From assembly GCA_902610515.1 (NCBI GenBank), contig CACLVZ010000004.1, positions 1 through 64,000 of the forward strand: DNA of 64,000 nucleotides, given 5' to 3'. This document shows, in pieces, positions 41,287 through 49,936 of this stretch. The position numbers and the translations under genes are program-made. Source of the DNA: an uncultured Pelagibacteraceae bacterium (GTDB lineage: Bacteria; Pseudomonadota; Alphaproteobacteria; Pelagibacterales; Pelagibacteraceae). The notes beneath the pieces are model-generated. The model had not been told where the DNA came from. It was given only the letters and a program-made list of their open reading frames with translations, and made no database searches. Positions within the stretch are counted from its first letter, which is position 1; the number at the start of each line of letters is the position of its first letter.

Positions 41287-42113
41287 AGTTTAAAATATTC
41301 GTATAAGAATCTAGTACCAATAACTATAAGAAACAATCCAAAATATTTAGTCATTCTCATTTTATCAATTCTATGGCTAGCCTTTGCCCCTAATCTTGCC
41401 ATATAAGCAGTAATTGGAAAAAAGACTAAAAAAGCGGGAATATTCAAGAAACCAATGCTCATGGGTAAATCAGCTTCTAGATACGACCCAGAAATTAAAA
41501 ACCCCCCTGCACCAAATAGAGCAATAATAAATCCAATAGCAGCCGCGCTACCAATAGCTTTATTTATCGGATAACCAAAAAATTTTAAAATTGGCACATT
41601 CATCACGGCTCCACCAATACCCATTGGTGCAGAAATAAAACCGCTCACAATTCCTGAAACGGCTTTTGAGAATAATCCTATTTTAATTTCTATATTTGTT
41701 TCTTTTTCTTTTAAAAACAGCAAGTAGAAGGCAAGAACATATACAACAATAGTAAAAAATAATATTAAAGGTTTTGTTTCTAAGCTTGCAGCAAATATTG
41801 TCCCTAAAATTACTCCAGTTGCAACAAAAAAACCAAAACCTTTTACGATACTAAAATCTACAGCTTTATGTTGGTGGTGAGTTAGTACAGATACAGTTGA
41901 GGTAGGTATGATAATTCCAAACGAAGTTCCTACTGCTAAGTGCATGACATAAGCTGTTTCTATTCCTGAAAAGCTAAATATATAAAATAAAATAGGAACT
42001 GTTACTAACCCACCTCCGATACCAAATAATCCAGCAGCAAAACCTGCTGGTATTGCTGTAGCAATCATTAATAAAACTAAATAAATTATTTCTGTTTGGG
42101 AAAGGATATCCAA
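41283..42113 (-). CDS. TauE/SafE family anion exporter
   Basis: The 276-aa membrane protein has about eight hydrophobic segments and the internal duplication of the family: FAAGLFGIGGGLVTVPIL (about residues 24-41) and SGFISAPMGIGGAVMNVPIL (about 155-174). The family moves sulfite, sulfoacetate or related anions outward; direction and substrate are not certain. It starts 2 bp after the dusA stop on the same strand. Confidence 0.9.
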   Translation of the reverse strand: MDILSQTEIIYLVLLMIATAIPAGFAAGLFGIGGGLVTVPILFYIFSFSGIETAYVMHLAVGTSFGIIIPTSTVSVLTHHQHKAVDFSIVKGFGFFVATGVILGTIFAASLETKPLILFFTIVVYVLAFYLLFLKEKETNIEIKIGLFSKAVSGIVSGFISAPMGIGGAVMNVPILKFFGYPINKAIGSAAAIGFIIALFGAGGFLISGSYLEADLPMSIGFLNIPAFLVFFPITAYMARLGAKASHRIDKMRMTKYFGLFLIVIGTRFLYEYFKL

Positions 42114-42115
42114 AA

Positions 42116-43099
42116 CTATCTCTCTAAAGAAACAGGATTATTTTTTCTTACTTGGTCCATAATATGGTTTACTTTTTGTAAATCTGCATCTCTTATGCAC
42201 ATATTTTTAGATAAGTATTGCTTCCAAGTTTTTGAACCATTTTGTCCATGAAACAATCCAACTGTATGTCTCATTATATGATTTAATTGTACACCTTTTG
42301 AAGTCTGCTCTTGAATATAAGGAATTAGATTTTCTACAACTTCTGCTCTCGTTGGTACATTTTTATTGTTAAAAATTTCTTTTTCAATATCTGCCAAAAA
42401 ATAAGGTGAGTGATATATAGCTCTGCCAATCATCACACCATCTACTTTTACTAAATGGTTTTTTATTTCTTCTGTTGTTTTTATTCCTCCATTAATAATT
42501 ATTTCGTCTTCTTTAAAACAATCTTTCAATTTATAAACAAAATCATATTTCAATGATGGAATATTTAGATTTTCTTTTGGAGTGAGTTTTTTAAGCAAAG
42601 CTTTTCTTGCGTGAATTATAAATTTTTTTGAACCTGCATCCTTTGTTGTCTGAATAAAAGTTTTTAAAAATTCAAAATTTTCAACATCGTTGTAGCCAAT
42701 TCTTGTTTTAATTGTTACAGGTAATTTAGTTGCTTTAGTCATTTCTTCAATACATTTAGCTACTAGATCTGGTTCTTGCATTAGACATGCTCCAAATTTA
42801 TTTTTTTGTACCTTTTTACTTGGGCAACCTAAATTTAAATTTATTTCTTTATAACCGTAATCTTCAGAAATCTTACATGCTTCGGCTAACTCTCTAGGAT
42901 TGGATCCGCCTACTTGAAGTGTAACTGGGTTATTTATTTTTTTAAAAGAAAGCAGTTTGTTTCTATCTCCTCTTATAATTGCATTAGCTACGATCATCTC
43001 CGAGTACAAATGGATATTTTTGCTTATAAGACTTAAAAAATAAATTTCGTGCTTATCAGTGCAATCCATCATAGGCGCAACTGAAACAGTTTTGTTCAT
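42116..43099 (-). CDS. dusA: tRNA-dihydrouridine synthase A
   Basis: The 327-aa FMN-dependent enzyme reduces uridines in the D-loop of tRNA. Visible are SVAPMMDCTDKHE (FMN-binding start), the catalytic cysteine in NLNLGCPSKKVQKNKFGACLM (about residues 88-108), TIKTRIGYND, KFIIHARKA and VDGVMIGRAIYHSPYF. The GCPS...GACLM pattern and the LFHGQNGSKTWKQYLS tail are specific to DusA. It follows rpoZ by 3 bp. Confidence 0.96.
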   Translation of the reverse strand: MNKTVSVAPMMDCTDKHEIYFLSLISKNIHLYSEMIVANAIIRGDRNKLLSFKKINNPVTLQVGGSNPRELAEACKISEDYGYKEINLNLGCPSKKVQKNKFGACLMQEPDLVAKCIEEMTKATKLPVTIKTRIGYNDVENFEFLKTFIQTTKDAGSKKFIIHARKALLKKLTPKENLNIPSLKYDFVYKLKDCFKEDEIIINGGIKTTEEIKNHLVKVDGVMIGRAIYHSPYFLADIEKEIFNNKNVPTRAEVVENLIPYIQEQTSKGVQLNHIMRHTVGLFHGQNGSKTWKQYLSKNMCIRDADLQKVNHIMDQVRKNNPVSLER

Positions 43100-43102
43100 A
43101 AT

Positions 43103-43600
43103 CTATTCTGATTTATTTTCTTCTGCTGGAACTTCTTCGCTTAATTCAAGAGGAGCTTCTTCTGTGTCCAAGTTTTCTTCTTTAATCTCTGGTTGCTCTG
43201 CTTTTAGCTCTGAAAGAGCTTCGTCAGCCAAGCTTGGTTTTTTTACTTCAGGAATTCTTCTTGTTCTTTTTGAAGGTAATATAGCTACGCCACTTTTAGA
43301 AACTTGTCCTTTATATAAATTTTCAAAATCGTCGTTAGTTTCCTCTTCAATTTCCTCTTGTTCCTCTGTCTCATCTGGCTCTTTTCTTAGTCTTTTAATC
43401 GCGCTAGCTTCAACTTCCTTAACATCTATTTTTCCATCTCCAATTTCTCTTAATGATATAATTGTTCGTTTATCATTATCCTCTTCAACTAACATTGGAG
43501 CGCCAGCATTTAATTGAACTGTTCTTTCTTTAGCTAACAAAACTAGATCGTATTGATTATCAACTTTTTCTAAACAGTCCTCTACAGTAATTCTTGCCAT
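43103..43600 (-). CDS. rpoZ: RNA polymerase omega subunit with acidic C-terminal extension
   Basis: The 165-aa protein has an omega core of roughly 70 residues (MARITVEDCLEKVDNQYDLVLLAKERTVQL, then KRTIISLREIGDGKI) that helps fold and assemble beta prime. Beyond it stand about 90 residues rich in Glu, Asp, Lys and Ser without clear fold, ending EEVPAEENKSE. The core is confident; extended tails occur in alphaproteobacterial omega proteins, but this one is long and very acidic. It lies directly upstream of dusA. Confidence 0.93.
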   Translation of the reverse strand: MARITVEDCLEKVDNQYDLVLLAKERTVQLNAGAPMLVEEDNDKRTIISLREIGDGKIDVKEVEASAIKRLRKEPDETEEQEEIEEETNDDFENLYKGQVSKSGVAILPSKRTRRIPEVKKPSLADEALSELKAEQPEIKEENLDTEEAPLELSEEVPAEENKSE

Positions 43601-43638
43601 GATGAAGATTATATATTCAAATAATCTTAAGAAATCAA

Positions 43639-44853
43639 TTATTTTCTAATCTTAATAGGTTCAAGCTTATTTCTTATTAATATTAAAAGAAACAACGAAA
43701 TAAGTATGTATATCCCTGATACAAAAGCAATCTTTTCAATTGAAAAGCCATTGTCGATCAATAAACCGAAAACTGCTGTTCCAAAGGCAGTTGAAAACAC
43801 CATAAAAGCTGTAGTCAAAGCTTTGATGGATCCAATAAATTTTACTCCATATATTTCGGCCCAAGTGGATGACCCAAGCACGTTAGCTAACCCATTTGAA
43901 ATCCCCACTAAACCTAGAAAAATAAACGCCGAAATTTCATGTTGATAATAAAATAGTACAAACATTGAAATTAAAAGAGGTATGTTCATAATTGGAATTA
44001 ATTTTCTACTTGTAAATTTATCGACTAAAAAACCCGAGAAGAATAAAGTTATAATTGAAGCTAATGAATAGACCATAAATGCTTTTGGTATTGTGTAAAT
44101 ATTCCACATTTTTGAGTCTGAAATAAATGACTGATATACAAATACTCCAGTAGCTATCCAAGGCATTGCAAGCATATTAAGTGAGACAATATAAAATCTA
44201 TAATCTTTAATTACCTCTCTTCTTCTCCAGCTTTTAATTTTAAAATTTTTTTTAGGACTCAAATCTTTTTCTCTGGAGTCTAATTTGATTTTTTTGATTG
44301 TATTCAAAACAACAAATGGCAAAAATATAATTATAATAATTGCTATTCCTTGCCAAACTGATCTCCAAGAATAAATTACAAATAGATAAGTTATTAATAC
44401 TGGTAAAATAAATTCTGCAGATGATAATCCAAACCAAATTGTACTTAGAGCTTTCCCCCTAGACTTTTCAAAAAATCTTGAGATTGTAGTCGTAGATGTA
44501 TGGCTCATTAAACCTTGGCCAGAAAATCTCATTAAAAATATACCAATTGATAAAAAAATAATACTGTTGATGAAAGAAAAAAATAAAGATGAAAAAAATA
44601 ATAATAGAATAACAAAAAAAGAATAATAAATTATTTGATATTCATCGATTTTCTTTCCGACCCATATAAGTAAAAGACTAGAAAATATTGTTGCAGTAGC
44701 ATAAATATTTCCAAATTGTCCATGAGTAATACCTAATTCATTTCTAATTGGTGCGTTAAACAATCCCAAAAAAAAACTCTGTCCAAAACTTGAAAAAAAT
44801 GTAAATATAAATCCAAATATAATTACTTTTTTATTTATTGAGAGGTTAATCAT
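43639..44853 (-). CDS. MFS transporter
   Basis: The 404-aa protein has twelve predicted membrane segments. The N-half shows GQSFFLGLFNAPIRNELGITHGQFGNIYATATIFSSLLLIWVGKKID with an MFS motif-A-like G...GKKID loop, and RFSGQGLMSHTSTTTISRFFEKSRGKALS with the R..GQG motif. This is the pattern of the oxalate/formate antiporter or monocarboxylate-like group; the substrate is unknown. Its ATG complement (44851-44853) stands only 2 bp from the divergent oxidoreductase ATG. Confidence 0.88.
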   Translation of the reverse strand: MINLSINKKVIIFGFIFTFFSSFGQSFFLGLFNAPIRNELGITHGQFGNIYATATIFSSLLLIWVGKKIDEYQIIYYSFFVILLLFFSSLFFSFINSIIFLSIGIFLMRFSGQGLMSHTSTTTISRFFEKSRGKALSTIWFGLSSAEFILPVLITYLFVIYSWRSVWQGIAIIIIIFLPFVVLNTIKKIKLDSREKDLSPKKNFKIKSWRRREVIKDYRFYIVSLNMLAMPWIATGVFVYQSFISDSKMWNIYTIPKAFMVYSLASIITLFFSGFLVDKFTSRKLIPIMNIPLLISMFVLFYYQHEISAFIFLGLVGISNGLANVLGSSTWAEIYGVKFIGSIKALTTAFMVFSTAFGTAVFGLLIDNGFSIEKIAFVSGIYILISLFLLILIRNKLEPIKIRK

Positions 44854-44855
44854 TT

Positions 44856-45725
44856 ATGACTTGTAAAGTTGCTTTCATAGGTTTGGGTGTTATGGGATAC
44901 CCTATGGCAGGTTATATATCAAAAGCTGGTCACGATGTAACAGTTTTTAACCGAACTAAAGCTAAAGCAGAAAAATGGGTAAAAGAATACAAAGGTAAAA
45001 CAGCAGGTACTCCAATGGATGCTGCAAAAGACTGTGATTTTATTTTTACATGTGTCGGAAACGATAATGATTTAAGAGAGGTGACTTTAGGTGACAAAGG
45101 TTTATTTCAAACTGCAAAAAAAGGTGCGATCTACGTAGATAATACTACTGCATCTGCAAATATCGCCAGAGAACTTTACAAAGAAGCAAAATCAAAAGGT
45201 TTTGATTTCTTAGATGCACCAATTTCAGGTGGACAAGCGGGCGCTGAAGGTGGAATTTTAACAGTGATGGTTGGAGGAGATGAAGCTCCTTATAAAAAGG
45301 CTGAACCAGTCATTGATTGCTATAGTAAAAAGATTAAACTTCTCGGTCCATCAGGAAGTGGTCAGTTAACTAAGATGGTAAACCAAATTTGTATTGCAGG
45401 TTTAGTACAAGGATTATCTGAAGCAATAAATTTTGGAATGAATGCAGGATTAAATATGCATGATGTGATTGAAGTAATTTCAAAAGGTGCAGCTCAATCT
45501 TGGCAAATGGAAAATAGACATAAAACAATGATTGAAGATAAATTTGATTATGGTTTTGCAGTTGATTGGATGAGAAAAGATTTAAAAATAGCGATGGATG
45601 AAGCCAAGAAAAATAACTCACCTTTACCTATCACAAAAATAATTGATGAATATTATGCAGAGGTACAAAAGATGGGTGGTCAAAGATGGGATACTTCAAG
45701 TTTAATCAAAAGATTTAGAAAATAA
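44856..45725 (+). CDS. 3-hydroxyisobutyrate dehydrogenase-family oxidoreductase
   Basis: The 289-aa beta-hydroxyacid dehydrogenase has VAFIGLGVMGYPMAGYISKAGHDVTVFNRT (Rossmann GxGxxG, residues 5-34), the substrate-site block DAPISGGQAGAEGGILTVMVGG (about 119-140), the catalytic lysine in GQLTKMVNQI (about 171) and a KDLKIAMDEAK segment. The family includes HIBADH and tartronate semialdehyde reductase (GarR); the sequence does not choose between them. ATG 44856 is the only start that preserves the first beta strand. The next gene follows after 3 bp. Confidence 0.88.
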   Translation: MTCKVAFIGLGVMGYPMAGYISKAGHDVTVFNRTKAKAEKWVKEYKGKTAGTPMDAAKDCDFIFTCVGNDNDLREVTLGDKGLFQTAKKGAIYVDNTTASANIARELYKEAKSKGFDFLDAPISGGQAGAEGGILTVMVGGDEAPYKKAEPVIDCYSKKIKLLGPSGSGQLTKMVNQICIAGLVQGLSEAINFGMNAGLNMHDVIEVISKGAAQSWQMENRHKTMIEDKFDYGFAVDWMRKDLKIAMDEAKKNNSPLPITKIIDEYYAEVQKMGGQRWDTSSLIKRFRK

Positions 45726-45728
45726 ATC

Positions 45729-46337
45729 GTGTCAGAAGCAGTTAGTTATTACGAAGATTCAAAAGAAATTGAAAAAAAAATCTGGGATTTATTATCAAAA
45801 GCTGTCAAAGATAGGTCCTCTGAATTCAGAACACCCGTATTTATTTGCGGAAATGATATGGATCTTGATGGAAGAGTCGTTGTTCTTAGAAAGGCAGATC
45901 AACAAAAAAATTTTATTCAATATCATAGTGATATTAGATCATCAAAAATTGAGAAAATAAAAAAAAATCCTAAGTGCTCAATTTTATTTTATGGTAAAGA
46001 AGAAAAAATACAGCTTAGAGTTAAAGCTGAGTGCGAAGTAAATTACAACAATGATGTTACAAAAGAGTCTTGGGAAAAAACTGGCCATATCAGTAGAAAA
46101 TGTTATTTGGTTACTAATGGACCTGGAACAGAATCTGAAAAACCAACCTCAGGGCTAGATAATAAATTTGATAATTTTGATTTTACTAAAGAAGAAAGTG
46201 AAGCCGGTTATAAAAACTTTTGCGTTATAAGATGCAACATTAAAAGTATTGAATGGCTTTATTTAGCAGCCAAAGGTCATCGAAGAGCTTTAATTGATTT
46301 AAATGGTTCTAAAAAATTTACTTGGTTAGTGCCTTAA
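45729..46337 (+). CDS. pyridoxamine 5'-phosphate oxidase-family flavoprotein
   Basis: The 202-aa split-barrel FMN protein has a GDM-DGRVVVLRKAD segment (about residues 42-56), FIQYHSDIRSSKIEKIKKNPKCSILFYG (about 60-87) and IEWLYLAAKGHRRALIDLNG near the C-terminus, as in alphaproteobacterial PNPOx-like proteins. True PdxH residues are only partly conserved, so the reaction is uncertain. It starts with GTG, 3 bp after the dehydrogenase gene, and abuts a convergent gene with no gap. Confidence 0.78.
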   Translation: MSEAVSYYEDSKEIEKKIWDLLSKAVKDRSSEFRTPVFICGNDMDLDGRVVVLRKADQQKNFIQYHSDIRSSKIEKIKKNPKCSILFYGKEEKIQLRVKAECEVNYNNDVTKESWEKTGHISRKCYLVTNGPGTESEKPTSGLDNKFDNFDFTKEESEAGYKNFCVIRCNIKSIEWLYLAAKGHRRALIDLNGSKKFTWLVP

Positions 46338-47780
46338 TTACTCAGTGTAGCCTTTTAAAGACTTTGCATCTTTTTTATCAACAATAATAGATTTTACGTC
46401 ATCCCAAAATTGTTTGGCGCCATATTCTTCATACCCTTGTAGAGTTCCTTTATCTATACAATTTTCTCCAAACCATTTTTTTTGATCTGTTTTATATCCT
46501 TGTTTTTCTCCATTCCATTCTTTTGATCCATCTCTTTTTTTAATAACTTGATGAAGATTAGATTTATAATTTAATGAACAAGTTGGAAGTGCGTGTGCGC
46601 TTTCGGTATCATATCTTGAAGGTGGATACATTCTACTTTCAAAATGATGTCCGCCTGAATAAGTTAGAAGATGTAAGATAGGATTGTTTGAGGAGTCTTT
46701 TAAATTTTTACAGACCCACGGAGGTGTTGATTCATCTTGCTGCCCATTTATTGCAAACATTTCAATTTTATCACTATAATTAACTTCTGATATATCTGGA
46801 CAAGCGGCATTAATCATAAATCCTTTAGTAATTAAATTCATCGAAGGGTATTTATCCCTAAAATCTTGCCAACCTGCTTTAAATATAGCTAATGATCCTG
46901 TTGAGGATCCAATTAAAATTACTTCTTTAGTTTTTCCGTAAAGTTTTGTGACTTCATTTATAGTAGCTATAGCATCATAAAGAATCATAGAGCTTGTGTA
47001 TGATCCAGTAAATTTTTTTTGATACCTTGGTTCAGCTCCATACACTATTGCAGTTGCGTATCCATGTTTGCTTACTTGCTTTTCGTAATAAATCTCATCA
47101 TCCATGTTGGGGGTGCTTGAAGGAACTATAATTATTAGTCCATTTGAAATTGACTCAAGATTTCTTAACTCTACTCTTACTTTTTGATCCTTACCTTTGT
47201 TATTTAATAAAGTTAAATCATCATTAGTATTTTTTGAATTTATCGATATTTCTGTTACTTTCCTATCATCTTTCGAAACAATTTTTTTTGGAACATCTCC
47301 AACTCTTTTAAAATTAATAACACAAGGAACATAATCACTGTCTCCTTTATATTTTCTTTTCATTTTTAGATTCCCGTATTTTTTATCTCCATAATACTGT
47401 GATTTACCTCCTACCTTTCTTTTAAATTGATAAACAAAATATTTTTTTTCATCATCATTCAAATTACCTCTGATGATACTTTTATTACCACGTCTTTCAC
47501 CTTTAATATAAATTTTACCTTTATCATCAACTCTTGATTTTTTTTCATCTATAGTCCACCTACCAGCTCCGCCCCTATCATTTGTTACCATTCCCTCTTT
47601 AATTATGAATTGACTTCCATCATAAGCGTTACTATTTTTACTTCCCCTACAATAATCGCTAAATGTATATACCCCATCATACTTTGACGAAGGTTTGCCA
47701 GTTGCAAAAACAGGACTTATTAAAAATAAAGAAATTAAAATAATAAAATTATTTTTTATATTTTTTAATATTCTCAACAT
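46338..47780 (-). CDS. exported alpha/beta hydrolase with N-terminal beta domain
   Basis: The 480-aa protein starts with a hydrophobic signal sequence (residues about 10-27, ending PVFAT). Residues about 28-170 are polar and beta-rich with GVYTFSDYCRG and GGAGRWTIDE segments, of no recognised family. The second half is an alpha/beta hydrolase: GLIIIVPSSTPNMD, nucleophile elbow LIGSSTGS (about 290-297), acid region NGQQDES and histidine in SGGHHFESR (about 375). It resembles the island hydrolase at 1992-2831 in catalytic outline only. Its start lies 32 bp inside the upstream gamma-class carbonic-anhydrase-like gene. Confidence 0.75.
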   Translation of the reverse strand: MLRILKNIKNNFIILISLFLISPVFATGKPSSKYDGVYTFSDYCRGSKNSNAYDGSQFIIKEGMVTNDRGGAGRWTIDEKKSRVDDKGKIYIKGERRGNKSIIRGNLNDDEKKYFVYQFKRKVGGKSQYYGDKKYGNLKMKRKYKGDSDYVPCVINFKRVGDVPKKIVSKDDRKVTEISINSKNTNDDLTLLNNKGKDQKVRVELRNLESISNGLIIIVPSSTPNMDDEIYYEKQVSKHGYATAIVYGAEPRYQKKFTGSYTSSMILYDAIATINEVTKLYGKTKEVILIGSSTGSLAIFKAGWQDFRDKYPSMNLITKGFMINAACPDISEVNYSDKIEMFAINGQQDESTPPWVCKNLKDSSNNPILHLLTYSGGHHFESRMYPPSRYDTESAHALPTCSLNYKSNLHQVIKKRDGSKEWNGEKQGYKTDQKKWFGENCIDKGTLQGYEEYGAKQFWDDVKSIIVDKKDAKSLKGYTE

Positions 47781-48252
47781 AATCTCTAGCGTTTTCTTTG
47801 ATATGTTTTATTTCTTCATCTGTAACTTGCCTAACAACTTTACCTGGGCTTCCTAAGACAAGTGATCTGTCTGGAATAACTTTATTTTCTGTTACTAATG
47901 AGTTTGCTCCGATGATACAATTTTTTCCAATCTTCGCTTTGTTTAAAATTGTCGAACCTATTCCAATAATACAATCATCTGAAATTTCACATCCATGTAG
48001 CATTACCATATGTCCTACTGTAACACCCTTTCCTACTATTGTTGGACAACCTGGGTCTGTGTGTATTACGCTACCATCTTGGATGTTCGAACCCTCGCCA
48101 ATAATAATTGGTTCTAAATCACCTCTTAAAGTTGCATTAAACCAAATATTAGAATTCTTTTTTAATTCAACTCTTCCAATGATAACCGCATTAGAAGCTA
48201 CCCAGCTGTCTGGATCCATTTTAGGAGTGTGGCCGTTAACATCATAAATCAT
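47749..48252 (-). CDS. gamma carbonic anhydrase-family protein
   Basis: The 167-aa left-handed beta-helix protein has hexapeptide repeats and the pattern of the YrdA/PaaY/CaiE group: IIGRVELKKNSNIWFNATLRGDLEPIIIGEGSNIQDGSVIHTD (about residues 24-66), VGHMVMLHGCEISDDCIIGIGS with the metal-binding histidines, and LVLGSPGKVVRQV. Some members are carbonic anhydrases, others have no known activity. It is divergent from the redoxin gene (41 bp between starts). Confidence 0.9.
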   Translation of the reverse strand: MIYDVNGHTPKMDPDSWVASNAVIIGRVELKKNSNIWFNATLRGDLEPIIIGEGSNIQDGSVIHTDPGCPTIVGKGVTVGHMVMLHGCEISDDCIIGIGSTILNKAKIGKNCIIGANSLVTENKVIPDRSLVLGSPGKVVRQVTDEEIKHIKENARDYVENIKKYKK

Positions 48253-48293
48253 AAATTTGCTTTAATGTGTTATTAATTATCTTATAATATATT

Positions 48294-48851
48294 ATGGCTT
48301 TAACAAAGACACCAGTATGCGATTTTGGAAAAAAAGCTGAGGATTTCAAACTAAAATCAATAGAAAATAAAATAATCTCCCTTAATGATGTTAAAGGTGA
48401 AAAAGCTACACTTATTATGTTCATATGTAATCACTGTCCTTACGTAAAAGCTATTATTCGTGATTTAGCAAAGGATTGTAACGAATTAAAAAAAGACGGG
48501 ATTAACTCTATTGCAATTATGTCTAATGATACTAAAAATTATCCTGAAGACTCTTTCGATAATATGATTAAATTTGCAAAAACAAATAATTTTGGAGAGA
48601 TAAATTATTTAATAGATGAAACACAAGAGATTGCAAGAAAGTACGGTGCAGTTTGTACACCTGATTTCTTTGGATACAATAAGGAATTAAAGCTTCAGTA
48701 TCGAGGAAGATTTAGAGAGCTTAAAGATTTAAAACCTGTTGTAGGTGGAGATAGTGATTTAAAAATAGCGATGAAAATGATTTCTGAAACACAAGCTGGT
48801 CCAAAAGAGCAAATTCCTAGTATGGGATGCAATATAAAGTGGTTTAATTAA
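48294..48851 (+). CDS. AhpC/TSA-family redoxin
   Basis: The 185-aa thioredoxin-fold protein has the active site FICNHCPYVKAIIRDLAKD (CNHC, about residues 43-46), then YLIDETQEIARKYGAVCTPDFFGYNKELKLQYRGR, a cis-proline site CTPDFF, and the C-terminal PSMGCNIKW. This is the small redoxin family (thioredoxin-like, DUF899-free) widespread in Gram-negative bacteria, of unclear physiological partner. It overlaps the GT4 gene by one base. Confidence 0.85.
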   Translation: MALTKTPVCDFGKKAEDFKLKSIENKIISLNDVKGEKATLIMFICNHCPYVKAIIRDLAKDCNELKKDGINSIAIMSNDTKNYPEDSFDNMIKFAKTNNFGEINYLIDETQEIARKYGAVCTPDFFGYNKELKLQYRGRFRELKDLKPVVGGDSDLKIAMKMISETQAGPKEQIPSMGCNIKWFN

Positions 48852-49936
48852 TGTTTTTAGTATCTACAAGAAATTTTCCTCCTGAGCTTGGTGGAATGCA
48901 GAACCTAATGGAGGGTTTATCTAACGCTCTTACAAATCATGGTCCAGTCAAGGTTTTTGCGGACAACCATGAGAATGCTATTGAATATGATCAAAATTCG
49001 AAATTAAATATAGAAAGAATTTCAGGTTTTAAAATATTTAGAAAGTATAGAAAAGCTAATTTAGTAAAGGATTTTATTAAACAAAATCAAATACGTGCAT
49101 GTTTTTTTGATCATTGGAAAAGTATTGAAAATATTGATTTAGAAATCCTCAAGAAAACAAAATCTTTTTGCTTAATTCACTCTAAGGAAATAAATCATCC
49201 TGTTGGTTCTTCTTTAAATAAAAGAGTTTTAAAATCTTTAGGAAAAGCAGATTTTGTAATTGCAAATTCAAAATTTACTAAAGAATTAGGTTTTAAACTT
49301 GGAATAAAAGATATTCATGTCATCAATCCTGGTTGTAACTATCCTGTTGATGTTAGTGAAGAAGCAAAACAATTTTCTAAAAATATTTATGCTAATGCAT
49401 CACCAAAGTTAATTACTATTTCTAGATTAGATGGGCGTAAAAGCCATCAAAATATTTTAATGTCAATTAAAAATCTTTTACCAAAATTTCCAAATTTAAA
49501 ATATGTATCAATTGGTGATGGGGATGAAAGAAAAAATCTTGAGAAATTAAGAAAAGAATTAGGTTTAGAAAAAAATGTTGAATTAATTTTTAGCTCTACA
49601 GAACAAGAAAAAGTTGGTTTACTTGAACAATCAGATGTATTCGTAATGCCTTCAGTTGTTTATAAAAAATCTGTTGAAGGATTTGGTATTACTTATATTG
49701 AAGCTGCATCCTACGGGAAGCCGTCAATTGGAGGAATATATGGCGGTGAAGGAGATGCAATAAAATCTGGTGTAACGGGATATCTTTGTAATGGAAATGA
49801 TTTAAATGCTATATACGATACACTCTTAAAAATTTTATCAAACGAAAAGTATAAAGAACTCGGTGCTAATGCTTTTGAGTTTTCCAAAGGCTTTGCTTGG
49901 AATAAAATTATCAAGAATTATATTAATTTAATCTAG
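48851..49936 (+). CDS. glycosyltransferase family 4
   Basis: The 361-aa GT-B enzyme has STRNFPPELGGMQNLMEGLSNAL at the N-terminus, FVIANSKFTKELG and VINPGC (mid), then the donor-binding half with ISRLDGRKSHQNILMSI (about 193-210), YVSIGDGDERKNLE and the E-x7-E motif in VEGFGITYIEAASYGKPSIGG (about 275-295). Probably it adds a sugar to a surface glycan; the specificity is unknown. It overlaps the convergent GT9 gene by 14 bp, the longest convergent overlap in the window. Confidence 0.9.
   Translation: MFLVSTRNFPPELGGMQNLMEGLSNALTNHGPVKVFADNHENAIEYDQNSKLNIERISGFKIFRKYRKANLVKDFIKQNQIRACFFDHWKSIENIDLEILKKTKSFCLIHSKEINHPVGSSLNKRVLKSLGKADFVIANSKFTKELGFKLGIKDIHVINPGCNYPVDVSEEAKQFSKNIYANASPKLITISRLDGRKSHQNILMSIKNLLPKFPNLKYVSIGDGDERKNLEKLRKELGLEKNVELIFSSTEQEKVGLLEQSDVFVMPSVVYKKSVEGFGITYIEAASYGKPSIGGIYGGEGDAIKSGVTGYLCNGNDLNAIYDTLLKILSNEKYKELGANAFEFSKGFAWNKIIKNYINLI

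Noticed and set aside
43059-43517. 152-codon Ser-rich frame antisense to rpoZ
   Set aside because: Ser-rich antisense frames are expected opposite Glu/Asp/Lys-rich coding sequence; it runs across the dusA start and the rpoZ gene without homology.
47798-48247. 149-codon frame antisense to the gamma carbonic anhydrase-like gene
   Set aside because: It mirrors the hexapeptide-repeat gene, whose regular composition leaves the opposite strand open. No domain or start signal supports it.
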